Shown: one piece after another, positions 1 to 11,173 of the stretch
Layout: each line of letters starts with the position of its first letter
How positions within the stretch are numbered: position 1 is the first letter of the stretch
DNA from: Hysterangium stoloniferum
Lineage: Eukaryota > Basidiomycota > Agaricomycetes > Hysterangiales > Hysterangiaceae
NCBI GenBank assembly: GCA_015178975.1
Contig: WHVD01000244.1
Location: 1-64,000 of the forward strand
Direction of reading: 5' to 3'
Length of the DNA stretch: 64,000 bases
Translations under genes and position numbers: made by a program
The notes under the pieces: generated by a model
What the model saw: the letters and a program-made list of their open reading frames with translations, nothing else
The model's database searches: none
What the model was told of the DNA's origin: nothing

Positions 1-464
1 TTTTTCATGGCAGAGTTTTGGCTATGAAGTCGCGATCCTGAGGATTGAACAAAGCGCTTCGTGAGAGCCTGAAGACAAATGCCCGCATGGATTAGTGTGT
101 CATTGTTGCCGACGGTCTGGCAGAGATGATAGACTTTTAAGTGGGATCCTTTGTAACGTTACCATCATCCATAGATCCAATGCACTTTCCTCCGAGGCTA
201 ATGTTCACAATATGTTCACCGCTAGTCTAAGGAGGTTACAAGGATTATACAAAGCGAATGTATGCGCTCTTAAATTCCCCCAACTAATAGGTTCCTACAG
301 CTATGGAATCCGCCTCCAGAGCGGGTTAGATAAAGGGGGACGATGCTACGCTACTCTTGGTTTGGTTGGGATATGTAGACGTTATCCGAAATGATTAAAA
401 ATCTAGTCAAATTGATAGTTCAGAATGTGAACTATATGTCTCTAACACTGATATCAAGCTCGCA
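1..464. other. Unit A leading segment, no gene recognised
   Basis: This sequence is shared with the starts of units B, C, E and F and lies 3' of the minus-strand family gene. A 99-codon plus-strand ORF (95-394) is not kept in length between copies, so I do not call it a gene. The segment probably holds the 3' UTR or terminator of the minus-strand gene. No clear polyadenylation signal was identified. Confidence 0.5.
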
Positions 465-2322
465 TTACACGCTATCGACACGCCCGTGAAAGGTGCGGCA
501 ATTACGCATAAAAAAGGAACGAGCGATGAGAAGTAAACCTTCAAGACGGTTAAGGTCAAGTGGGTCGCTCATTGAGCCACGCATTGTTTTACAATGGTGA
601 AGGAGATGCAGAAGAATGGCGATGCTATCGAGGCTGCGCACAGTGGTACATGCGGATTCGGGGTCGGAAGATCCAGCTATCAGCTGCAGAGTAACCGAGA
701 TTATTTGTTCGCCAGACGCTGAGAGCGTCCAATGTGGACTTGTTTTTGTCAAAATCAGACTAATAGGAGAATTTCATGAGAGGAGGTAAGACAATACTGG
801 AAGGTAAACATTGTAAACATACCGTAGGAGGGCCCAATGAACGAAGACACCACATTTAGCTGGCTGATGTGATCGGTGCGAAGTGTGCTGTTGAAGAAGA
901 AGAGTTGCACGGCCCGGGTATCACTGAACAGTAAATATGTGTTAAAATCATCATGAAGTGTCAAGGATGCAATATTCAAGTGTATGTCGTCCACTATAAC
1001 CTCCAATACAGCTCCAGCAATATCCCGAAAGCATGCATCTTGTTGTATGCAATTAATGAAAAGCAGTATACGCCTTTCATTATATCCATACAACCGTCGT
1101 TGCTGGCGATTTTGTCTGTTTTGGTCTTCATCAGCAGGATGCGAAGACATGATGGCGGACGCACGGTTGTAACCAGAATTCAAAGTACCCTTTGATCGCA
1201 GTGAACTCCTCTACGGTCAGCTGACGCACGTGACAAACACTTTCCACAATATACGCAAGATCGTGAACGAGAGTTGGATATTGACTACCAAAGCATGATA
1301 AATATGGGCAAGGTGGACGATAAATGTTGATGCAACCTCATCTAAGTTGGTGTGTAGCGGTGATTCGATTACAGCATTATAAAGGGATGACGTGATTGCA
1401 GTTGCCGTATTATTTCCATCTGACCATGGAGTGCCGGGGCAAAGTATCAGGCCCGACCCAAGCATGTCACAAGCTCTGTAGCGTGACTTTTGGGTATGAA
1501 CCCGCCCAGCAGTCACCTAAGATCGACGCGGCCCGTACTCGAATTTGAGGCGGGTATGAGGGTCTGTGAAGACATAAGTATTTCGAATATATTCAATGAT
1601 TGCGCTGAGTCAACCCTACCTACACAAATCAATGCTCTCTTGAATTAGACGTCCCAGTCTTGGGAGAGTCAAATACTTTTGTGAGAACCTGTCAACGCCC
1701 ACCGTGCCGATCCAATCTATGCGCAATTCGCTCGTACACCGTCAACTTTGCCATTAGCGAAGTTTTCTTTGCAATGTAAAGGACTTTCATCCCAACCCTT
1801 TCCAAACCAACTCCACCATAATACCCGAGTCCTATTTCAATACTTGTAGATGTGCCAACATCCTGTGAGGCCGCTCCCCAGTCATGACTGCGATATGGGC
1901 TCGGCTTGGATGTGGTGTCCGTGGGCCTCCCTGGCATCGTAACAATAAGCGGTGGGTCATGGCAAGTCGTTTCTCCTTGACACTGAAATGCACAGAATGT
2001 CATACAGATTACATGATAATAGCATTGTACTTTACTCACCAACTCGTCAAACCCAAACCTCTACATGATTTGCAGACAATGGCATGTGCTGGCCATCATC
2101 GGGTGCCAGGTAACATATATCATGGCTGGGTTCATTACAGCTCCATCGTTCTCGGAGCTTCAACCGGAATCTTTCTCTGATCCTCGTCTCAATGATCTGC
2201 TCCAGTTCCTCTGATCTCAATACACCTGGGGAAATCAAAGGTGGTAACTCCTCAACATCAAGGAGGGCTTCAGTCGTTGCCGAATCGTGATTCCCCAGAC
2301 TCGCCTCGTTGAAAGTAGACAT
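465..2322 (-). pseudogene. Unit A copy of the four-exon family gene, frameshifted
   Basis: This is homologous along its length to the intact copies in B, C, E and F, and starts with the same MSTFNEASLG at 2322. I see at least four lesions: an extra A in the codons after HVEVWV near 2047; a second frame change near 1690-1700 in the segment that reads AHR..DRFSQKYL elsewhere; altered bases near 1480-1500 that put exon 2 out of frame; and an extra A in an A6 run near 511-516 that shifts exon 4. The exon-intron layout is still visible, with intron 1 at about 1564-1619. Function is unknown. The decay contrasts with the intact copies. Confidence 0.9.
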
Positions 2323-4016
2323 TAGTGGGTAGCAGTCGTACTTACATTAGAAGGGGGTGCGGCGCTTTTATGCAGCAGTCAGTCGGAACAGCCTTGTGGC
2401 CGTGCCTACACAGGATTTACGGCAGTTCATCCTGCCTTCGTAAACAAGGTGCCCTCACCCCTCCCTCAACCATATAGGCTCCAGTGTACGAAGCTACCTT
2501 ACTAGTTGGTTACGCCTTCCGCTGAAGGCTCACAGCTTCTAATAATAGTTTGGTCGATTGTCACCCCCGTAGAATAGTATTTCTAGTGTTCTTGAGCGTC
2601 AGAGTTGAAAGTAAAACAGCTTTTCTGTTATTCGAGAAGTGGCATTGCCATGTATAATGTAATTACCGTCCAGAGTGATGCTTCCCGCCTGCTGCTGCCT
2701 TCAAGTTGGCGCTGTCAACCTCAGTCTTTATCGCGAGATTGCGCGCTATCGTGCTTGCTCAGACTCATCTCGTTGGGAGGAGATATTGGTGGACAGTAGT
2801 CGTACTGATCCCAGAAGGGGATGCAGCCATTTTATGGCACAGTTAGCCCGAGATTAATTTCAAGCTATAGTCTTGTGGCCGTGCTTGTACGAGGATACAC
2901 TGCCGCGGTGAACCCTTGTTGGAGCACCGCAAAATGCTTCCCAAGGAGATAAACTTTGAAAATGAATTTTGTTTTGTACCAAACCTTACTTATAGACATG
3001 TTAGGTCATACGAAGATGGGATTAAAGGTAACCTTTAGGTTGAATTTAACAGCATTTTCTTTACTGCATAAAATGAGTCATTTTAAGAGAACATTAAAAG
3101 GAAACAATAGTTGAAAATTAGATAGATATTTGTAAGACTAAAGCTATGGCATTTTATATCTAATTTAAGGAGTACTTAACTCCCATTCTTAAAGATGTCC
3201 TTTAGTGTTATGTTAATAAATTTAGTAATAAGATTTTAGGGTACATCAAAATGAGCTATTTAGTCGATGGATTTGAGATGTTTCTCAGATTTAGAATCTT
3301 GCACACTACAAAATTCATCGTGCTCTATGTGTCACTCTGGAGATAATCTGTGTGGGAAGACGCAAAACAAAAGTTGCATGATTTGATTGTTACATGTCGA
3401 GATGTTGAGCAGCGAGCGGTGAGCACAAATATGAGGAAAGGAATCACTGGCAGGTACTACATGTGAAGCAATTTGTAGTGGTACATGTAGTAGTATTATA
3501 CTAAACTTTGGGATTCATGGTCTTGTTAGCCAAAACCGTTGTGTTTGTGTCGACGATGAGTCGCAGAATATTGACTATTAGATCTCAGATAAGTGTCCCC
3601 AAGTTCAATTATTGCAATGTGCAACCACTGTAGTAAGAAAATGCACTTGAATGAGGTGTTCTAGACGCTGTTATCCAGTCGAAAACACTTTCCTTAAGTG
3701 CACAAACACTGAAGGGTCAGCTCGCAGGATACGCAGAATCTGCAACTTCTCCTCAATGGAATATAAATTTATAAAATCAAGCTAAATGGCGATATATCCA
3801 TCGCACATTTTGTCGGTGCCGAAGCATGTTTGGCTCCGGCGGCAGGTCAACCTTCGCTCTGTGCTAGGAACAGCTAGCTACAAGTAAACCAGAATGTCAA
3901 TCCCCTACCCACATGTTCGGAACTGAACATCCAACCCCAGTGTAAATCGAAAATTATTGAGCCGTGGATTTTTTCAGATAAATTTATAATCCTCGTTTTC
4001 AATCGAAAAAATCAAT
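2323..4016. other. Unit A spacer upstream of the family gene, mostly AT-rich
   Basis: This is the 5' flank of the minus-strand gene followed by AT-rich DNA. Just upstream of the start codon, on the minus strand, is a GTAAGT-like donor followed by an ACTAATG box, which could belong to a 5' UTR intron. Further out a CCTATATGG box lies about 160 bp upstream. From 2940 to 4016 there are only short, copy-variable ORFs. No RNA gene or promoter could be assigned with confidence. Confidence 0.5.
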
Positions 4017-5707
4017 CTAGCAGCTTGCTTTTCGAGGGTTGCCGAAGGATTCTTTATATTCGTAGAGCAGCCTTCCAGTGTGAAGAAGCTGCTCTGGACT
4101 GAAACTATCGTTTATTGGCGAGCGCTCATTGAAACACACTCTGGTTCTCCCTGGGACGCCCGGAAATATTAATGCTTTCCTTTCATCGGCAGATGTACCC
4201 CGGGATCTGGATTTCAAGGTCAAGGGCTGTTCGCCTAACCGTGACCATTCAGAGGAAAATTTCATAACACAAGCCCACGACCATGCCCTAGAACCAAGGA
4301 CTGACCAGCAAATTGTGTGAATATAAGAAACCTGTCTAGATCCGCACTGTCCTTTGTCCCTGGTACATGTCATATTATTATATTTACGATGATCCGTGAT
4401 CTAGAAGAGGTGTCGACATTGGCATTTTCATGCTGGACAAAGCCTTCCCACGCCAGGATCCACTGTACATCTTTGCCTGCTTCTTTAGATCCACTCGGGT
4501 ACCCATGTCGCTGGTGGTGCGAGGAACCTTAAGGTGTAAATGCATGACTTTATTTTATTGTAAGACCCCACTAGGTGCCCTCAGAAAGATGATGTCTAGG
4601 ATGAGTATGTACGGGTAGTGCAAGTATGAGTCTGCAATGTGCCTGCATTAAAATACAAATGCCAAGTGATTGTAAGTAATACCATAATTAACCCATTTAG
4701 ACCCAGTGTGCTCTCGAGTTCATTCCCACTGGATCGGGATTTAGTCCCAAGCCCGCCCGAATTCTTTAAGAATGAACTTCTGCACAAATCTCTTTATGGT
4801 CTCCTTACTGACGCCGCCTTCACCCCACGCCTTCGCCAGCTTCTCCCCATTCTCTTTGCGATATCCGTATAAGGGTTAGGAGAAGCAGAAGGTCTACATC
4901 GGGCTCAAAAAAGAAACCTACAAAAGGAATTTCCAGGTTCAACAGTGTCGATATCATCGCCCACACGTGCTCAGATTCAGGAAACACTGCCAAATGCGAT
5001 CTATGGTGTTCAGAACACCGTAAGGATTTGAAATGAAGCAAGCAAGTAATCACAGATATAAACCAAAGAATGCTTCCCGTATTTCTCGAAGGCCATCTCT
5101 ATATTCGCATCAGAGCTACTCGTGGATGGCATTGTAGTTAAGCGTGGCGTAGGGGTGGTACCCAGCTCAGCCGTGACTCCCGCCGGGACAAGCGCAGGTG
5201 CGAACTTCAGCAGTTCATGTCCTGCCCCAATCACTGACCCTGTCCCTTTCAAGTGTCTATTGCCCGCGGGGCGTGATGCGTTGGCATTGTCGCCAAATTC
5301 AATGTCACCTATCTCACTCCGACACGAAAGAAGTCTCGGCCGTCTTGGACGAACCATTCGTGAACAGCGCGTCCGTTAATGGGTTCGTATGCATCGCAGC
5401 TAAGTGAGAGTGCACCTGATGCGAGTTGTAGGGAGCGTTAGCCCGAAGTTTCGTATGAACACAGAGATATTGAGCGCAATCCTTAGGGAGCGGCTACTTT
5501 TGTGGATTACCCATGGAATTCGGGATGGCGAGCGGGGATCTTGAGGGTGCCAATCGTAGTGTAGCGATCCGGCAAACCGGGAACTTTGATGATTGAGCCG
5601 CCGCAGGATCTGTAGACGTAGAGGTAAAGCAGTATAAGATACAATAAATATTCAGGTTCTGTTTTATTTCTTTTTCTCAAAAGGTGGTACCTCAGCCGCA
5701 GCGCCAT
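4017..5707 (-). pseudogene. Possible minus-strand gene region (gene 2), unit A
   Basis: Minus-strand reading gives protein-like blocks that recur in units D, E and F: SCGGSIIKVPGLPD and GTLKIPARHPEFHG near 5510-5600, then a Ser/Thr/Ala-rich block NANASRPAGN..GTTPTPR at 5100-5300, then SESEHVWAMIS near 4930-4990. The last block, SPNPYTNIAKRMGEELAKAW in better copies, is followed by KETIKRFVQKFI. Introns must be assumed between blocks, and I could not build one unbroken model. No domain is recognised. It could be a real multi-exon gene that has decayed, or chance ORFs in conserved repeat DNA. Confidence 0.3.
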
Positions 5708-5769
5708 CTAGATGGGAGATACAGTGAGAAGTAAATAAGATAAATTCTCAAGAGTGAAATTAACCATAT

Positions 5770-6100
5770 ATTGGCGATGACAAGTGAGAAAGGTTTCTCA
5801 GGTAGACTGGAGCACAAAGAGGACGGACACGCCGCCGATATTCAAAGAGATAGCATGGTACAGGCATCAAGACGAGATGTGCACGTGGAATCATTGGACG
5901 ACGTCGCAGCTATCCTATACGAGCAGGAGCGATGATCGACGTTATGCTTAGCGCTTTTGGAAGACGTCACCCTAATTGCCAACGTCCCGTTCGCACGGAT
6001 GTCAGCCTCGGATCGCCAGACGATCATGCCGTCTAGCTTGCTTGCTTCAACCGGTCTTAGTCAGGCCATGGATAACTATGCGACTCTCTCTTAACCCATT
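5770..6100 (+). pseudogene. Short plus-strand ORF remnant (MTSEKVSQVDWS family), unit A
   Basis: This corresponds to the short ORF that is open in unit D. In A an extra G in the GAAAGG run shortly after the ATG shifts the frame, and a block encoding LRTLMESL is partly missing. The product is unrecognised. Confidence 0.35.
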
Positions 6101-6253
6101 CCCCTGGCAACTCAGACTCCCTTGAAACCCATGGGATTTTCGTATTTGCAGCTATTCGTGCTCCTTTGTACACCATACTCCCCCATAACCCCGGGGTGTC
6201 CACGGAACGGTATAGATTATCAGGGAGTCAACTGTAATCCACACGTTCAATGA

Positions 6254-8345
6254 TTGATCTCCAATAGGTTGGTTTCAAGTCGCACGTCGCTTTCTAAGCC
6301 CATGCTGAACCAAGCACACGTCCCTGCCCTCACTCATCCTCTCATCCCAGGTGATTATGAAGACCACTTGTCCTTTAGCAAATACATACGGTTGCCGCAG
6401 GCTCAGAATCAGATCCAAACATCAAGTCCGAATCAGGCTCCAGCTGGAATTCCCCGTCTAGGTACTAGCAACGGTATTGACATGAAAATTTCCATAGCCT
6501 TCAATACTAGCAACAACATGCCCGTCAATACCATATCTCACCGCCTTTTGACATGCCTTCCCTCACTGGACCCTGTGAATTTAGATACTATGCGTCATCG
6601 ACGAACGCAAGTGTTAGTGTTAACCCTCCGGAAATTGTGAGAGGGTTTATGTTTGGCGCAAAGGGGTGGAGGTGAGGGGACATTGGGATCCGGAGGCGGG
6701 ACTTAATGTTTGCAGCAGCAAAGGGCCAAGGTCTAATGGGATATCGCTCACGGGATCGGAGCCAGTCTTGAGGTCGGGTGCATCCATGTCAACTGCGTAT
6801 CCACATAGCGTTTCAAGTGCCATTGGGGGCAGGCGCGAAGCAGGCGGCACGGGTCCGACCACAGCAGTCGCAGCTGTCCACACAATCGCAATCCAACCCC
6901 TGTATAGCCAGCTCCACAATCGAAGTTCCAGCGCCGCACCGCAACACTAACTACACGTCCAATCTTGATCCCAATCTCAACCCCACTTCAAGCGATAACA
7001 ACGACAACATATCAGTCTCACGACGCCTTGGTAAAACTCCCTTCCAACCCCTCGCAGCCGCAGTTGCAATCGCATACTCAATCACAACCTCAATCACAAT
7101 TGCGACCCCGGCTGGTCCTTTTACTCCCGACGCCTGCACGGATTGCGGCTGAAGGGCACAAACTGCTGATGGGCAACAGGCTCAGGCGCCGCAGCAGAGT
7201 CAAGCGGGGAAACGATCAAAATTAACAACCACATCGTCATCAATTTCCAGGTGCTAGTGTAAGGAGTATTGTGCCTGCGCCTGCATTATGGCAGGGTAGA
7301 GTGGAAGTGGGGACAGTGGGTTGGATGTACATTCAGATGCAGAGATTGTGAAGCTCACTATGGAATATGTTGTTTGTGTTTGTGTTTGCAGGGGCAGTGG
7401 ATGAGCGTGTAGTGAAAGAAAAGGGAGTGACGAGGAGGTGCCTTGGGATGAAGAGTTAGAGAGGACGTAAAGCAAGGTTGTAGGTGAGAAGGAAGGACTG
7501 CGAGGAACCAACACAAAAACACCAAGCTGGAGATCGACACAATCATCTCGTTTGTGCTATAAAACCTATTCCCTCCACCGCTCATTCTACCACCTACACA
7601 CGCTCCCCTCTCGTTCTGCGCCAATGGGGATGCTTGCGCGGCTTAGTCTCAAAGAGGCATGTGTTGTTTCGAAACCCGGTTCTTCAACGTCAACGTCATC
7701 ATCAACAATAAAAAGTAAAGAATGTTCCGAGGCCAAGCTGAAACGCGCCGCTACCTATGACGAAGACGACTTTGAACAGAATTCGAATCCGCAACCAACG
7801 AAGGATTTGGTATTGCTTCGACCTGCACCGAAGGGTCTTGGGAACGCGCGGTGCCCCGTCCGCTATTCTCTCGAGTGGGTCAGTGGATTGAGAGACTGCA
7901 AAGGAGTTGTTTGATATGTGAGTGCCTCGTGTTCCTAAGTTTTTCGATATTCGGTGTTGACTTTTCCTTTTCCAATGGTGGTAGATATGTTGCGCAAGCA
8001 GTGTTTATCCTTCTTCCTTTCAAAAGACGAATGTTTATAGTGCTTTCTGCTATTTGTCAGCCCTTCGTATCCATCCTAAATCACGTTCTCCACACTGTCC
8101 AAAGCGGTCTACGCATGGGATCTGTTCCTTTTCACCGCCGGTAAGTCCTTTCCCACTTCTTTCCCTTCCAGCCTTCTTTATAATACAACTCGTATAAACA
8201 TGTTAACCCCATAGACAGTTCTAGGAATCTCATCTCGCTACCTCCCCTCCTGCCCAAGACTCCACAACATCGCCATGAACTTCCCTGAATACGCCGCAGC
8301 AACAGTCTTCATCGATGGCGTGAAGAGCATTGAGATGGAGGGAGG
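6254..8345 (+). pseudogene. Fungal-specific transcription factor relic, unit A
   Basis: A Gln/Ser/Asn-rich region (6400-7200) precedes the block GKRSKLTTTSSSIS near 7210-7245, which resembles the stretch before a Zn2Cys6 cluster, and an acidic segment ATYDEDDFEQNSN near 7750-7790. Fragments of the fungal transcription-factor middle homology region follow: ETAKELFD (about 7890-7917), FVSILNHVLHT (8066-8098), YERDLFLFTA-like residues in another frame, AISSRYLP, and MNFPEYAAATVFIDGVKS at 8275. Two intron relics remain: 7918-7984 (GTGAGT..TAG) and 8141-8214 (GTAAGT..TAG, GTTAAC near the 3' end). The frames do not join, and sequence between the VEM and EDRSWLY motifs is missing, so this is a decayed gene. 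A zinc cluster could not be confirmed. Confidence 0.55.
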
Positions 8346-8358
8346 ATAGGAGTTGGTT

Positions 8359-9115
8359 CTATAGGGCGTTAGTCGGGCTTCTTTCTTTCTTTCCCTTTTT
8401 CGGACGGATACACCGGAGTCGCGCTAGATCTTGAGAACGATACCCTGCAATACCTTCGCCGCATGCGCAAACACCACACGTGGCGCCCTGCTCGTAATCG
8501 TCGCCTGGACAACTGCACCATTTGTGAATATGCAGCGACGTCGCGTCAAACAAACTCTTCAGCGCTGCAAGGGTGCGCACGAGATTGATGCACCTGCGGC
8601 TGCCGGATACGGACGGCGTGCAGGAAGCTGTTTAGAGGTTTGTGAGACAACTGTGAACTCAGCTCGTCGCGATGGCGTTCTTGATTTTGGTTCTGCAGGA
8701 TAGTGACAATAACCTGTACAGAAGGCTCAGACTCAGGTTGCCCAACCGTACTCGTAGAGGCGCTGGGTCCACCCACTGATTGCGGCCCCGCTGCGAGTTT
8801 CTCCACTGGCATGGGAAATAGCTTTGAGTCCCGCTTGCCAAGATTGCATAGCCGGAACCACTTTATGATAGTCTTGGCCGACAGGCAGGAACGCCGTTTG
8901 TGGTGGGCGCGACGAAAGGTGAAGATGCAGTAGGTAGTGCAGTGGGTTGATTTCCACTTCTTGTACGGATCCCTCTCCTCAAATGAAAGAGTGATTTTGC
9001 AGTAAAATGATATTGGACTGACGTTGGCGTTGTAGCATACAATGACAAACGCAAAGGCACAGCATGAGAGCAGACATACCCAGAATGATTTGTCCGCTTC
9101 AACCCACCATAACAA
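8359..9115 (-). other. Possible minus-strand coding region, unit A, unrecognised
   Basis: An open minus-strand frame of 189 codons spans 8546-9115. It starts with a hydrophobic N-terminal stretch (FWVCLLSCCAFAFVIVCY) and includes the protein-like block GPSASTSTVGQPESEPSVQV. A second frame at 8359-8580 reads RTLAALKSLFDATSLHIH and may be a downstream exon. The same blocks occur in unit E, partly in other frames. The opposite strand carries a weak match to the tail of the transcription-factor domain, so the coding strand is uncertain. It may not be a gene. Confidence 0.25.
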
Positions 9116-10766
9116 ATGATAAAAGGGTTAAATAATGTCTGTGGTCAAATATCCAATCGATCTTAGATTATATAAGATGAGCTAAATTTTGGGTGCCTTG
9201 ATACGAATCCTGGTGTTATTAGAAACCAAGGGGGCGGCGGCAAATCCTCACAGTCGCAGTCATCGCAGTTCCAACAATGATAATACCAATCACATAAATT
9301 CACCAACCCAATCTCTCTTTCTATCAACCACAATCCCATTCCAAGCTAGACTTTTTTAGACGGGGATATTACACCTCTTTTTCAATGTGCGCGTAGGCTG
9401 CGGGGTTTGCAGCTGCACGCTAGATGTGTAGATGCATATACGAAGGAGCAGGACACTCCTCGACATCCTTTTCCATCCCGAGTTACATTGGGTATTGGAC
9501 CTCTTCCTCTTCCATGTTTATCTATGCTCGCGGAGAATAGGATGGCAGTGGTATCGCCATCTCCTTTTTCCCTCCCTTTCCCGTCTGCGCATAATCGGTG
9601 GTTCGCATCCGTACGTGACGCAATTGTGCGAGTGCAGAGTCTTCGACCACGCCATTCCACCCTGAGCACTTGGGTGCATCGGGGTACGCGGATGCACATG
9701 AGGTGTATGTGCGAGTTTTGGATCGTTCCACCTCACCCCATTCTATCACTCCAGCGCACGATCTTGGGGCGAGGTCCCTTCCTCCGGCTAATTCCGTCCT
9801 GCCTCGACACTCAAATAGTGGTGGATCCGTCTGTTTAAACTCTCTTTAACACATTTTTACTGTTTCTATTTACTCTCTCTTCTCTTCTTTTAATCCCTTA
9901 TTCTATTCCCCCCGCTTTCCTTTCGGAATCCACTCAGAATCGTACTAGCCTTCTTCTCTGAATGAATGTGTATTCCTCCTGCCCTCCTACCCACAAACCC
10001 AACTACCACCCAGCTTTCGACGCTGTGAAACCACGACGCTATGCTGTGTTGTTAAAGGCCGAAAGCCGCAGACACCAAGTGTGAGGGAGGCGTTATTCGC
10101 TATGATAAATCTCTATTCCACCGTCCTGTCAGCCACGCTCCTCTCACAACCAACAACAACAACTTACTGACCTATTCGTACAGTCCCGCTAAAAAAAACG
10201 CCATATTAATGACTCCTGGCATCCTACGAACTGTCGCCGTACGCGACAACTATCACGCTCGCGGGTGGAAATATCCTTGAAGCGTTTGAGGGCGGAGGTG
10301 TCGGTAGCCGTTTTAGGAAAAAAACCAAATTTGGTAGATGGTCACGGAAGAATTCAACGGAAGCTAAATGATTCTCCGGGCACTCTTTCATGATAAATTA
10401 TACGCAAAAATGTCTCTCCGTCTGGGGGGGATGAAGTATACTCTATTTTGCTCTCCCCTGGCATGAGCCAGTTGAGGATTGCCGGGGTTAGGACGGTGGC
10501 ATGGCTGTTGTGCACTCTCCTCATACGCCCCCACAGATAAAGAAAAAGAAAACGCAGTACACTGGCATCTATAAATATATTGGGAGAAGATTAAGACCGT
10601 CGTGGCTGTGGGAAGAGATGTGATTTAGTAATGAGTGTTTAAATTTTATTTATACAAGTCTGATTGAGAGGAGTAGTAGCCCGCTGAATTACTAACTAAA
10701 ACAGTGCTCCAGGGTACTTTAAGAATCCACCTGACACCGTCCCTCGCATCGATTGAAAGCGGTCGT
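9116..10766. other. Unit A tail, no gene recognised
   Basis: This sequence is shared with B (partly), C, D and E. It includes a pyrimidine-rich tract near 9840-9960 and a block starting near 9960 (ATGAATGTGTATTCCTCCTG) that is kept in all units. Overlapping short ORFs exist on both strands but change length between copies. Nothing could be assigned. Confidence 0.5.
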
Positions 10767-11173
10767 TTTTTCATGGCAGAGTTTTGGCTATGAAGTCGCG
10801 ATCCTGAGGATTGAACAAAGCGCTTCGTGAGAGCCTGAAGACAAATGCCCGCATGGATTAGTGTGTCATTGTTGCCGACGGTCTGGCAGAGATGATAGAC
10901 TTTTAAGTGGGATCCTTTGTAAAGTTACCATCATCCATAGATCCAATGCACTTTCCTCCGAGGCTAATGTTCACAATATGTTCACCGCTAGTCTAAGGAG
11001 GTTACAAGGCTTATACAAAGCGAATGTATGCGCTCTTAAATTCCCCCAACTAAATAGGTTCCTACAGCTATGGAATCCGCCTCCAGAGCGGGTTAGATAA
11101 AGGGGGACGATGCTACGCTACTCTTGGTTTGGTTGGGATATGTAGACGTTATCCGAAATGATTAAAAATCTAG

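Larger units (their letters stand above)
1..10766. repeat. Segmental tandem-repeat unit A (full length)
   Basis: First visible copy of the tandem unit. Its opening sequence (TTTTTCATGGCAGAGTTTTG) recurs at 10767, 20224, 25381, 29766 and 40402. Matching blocks follow in the same order in each copy: main minus-strand gene, AT-rich spacer, weak minus-strand gene region, short plus ORF, transcription-factor relic and tail. Unit A has almost every block, but its main gene is frameshifted. The phase chosen for the unit is arbitrary, and more copies may lie left of the window. Confidence 0.95.

Noticed and set aside
9382..9838. Plus-strand 143-aa and overlapping minus ORFs in the unit tail
   Set aside because: Length and frame change between A, D and E, and no domain is seen.
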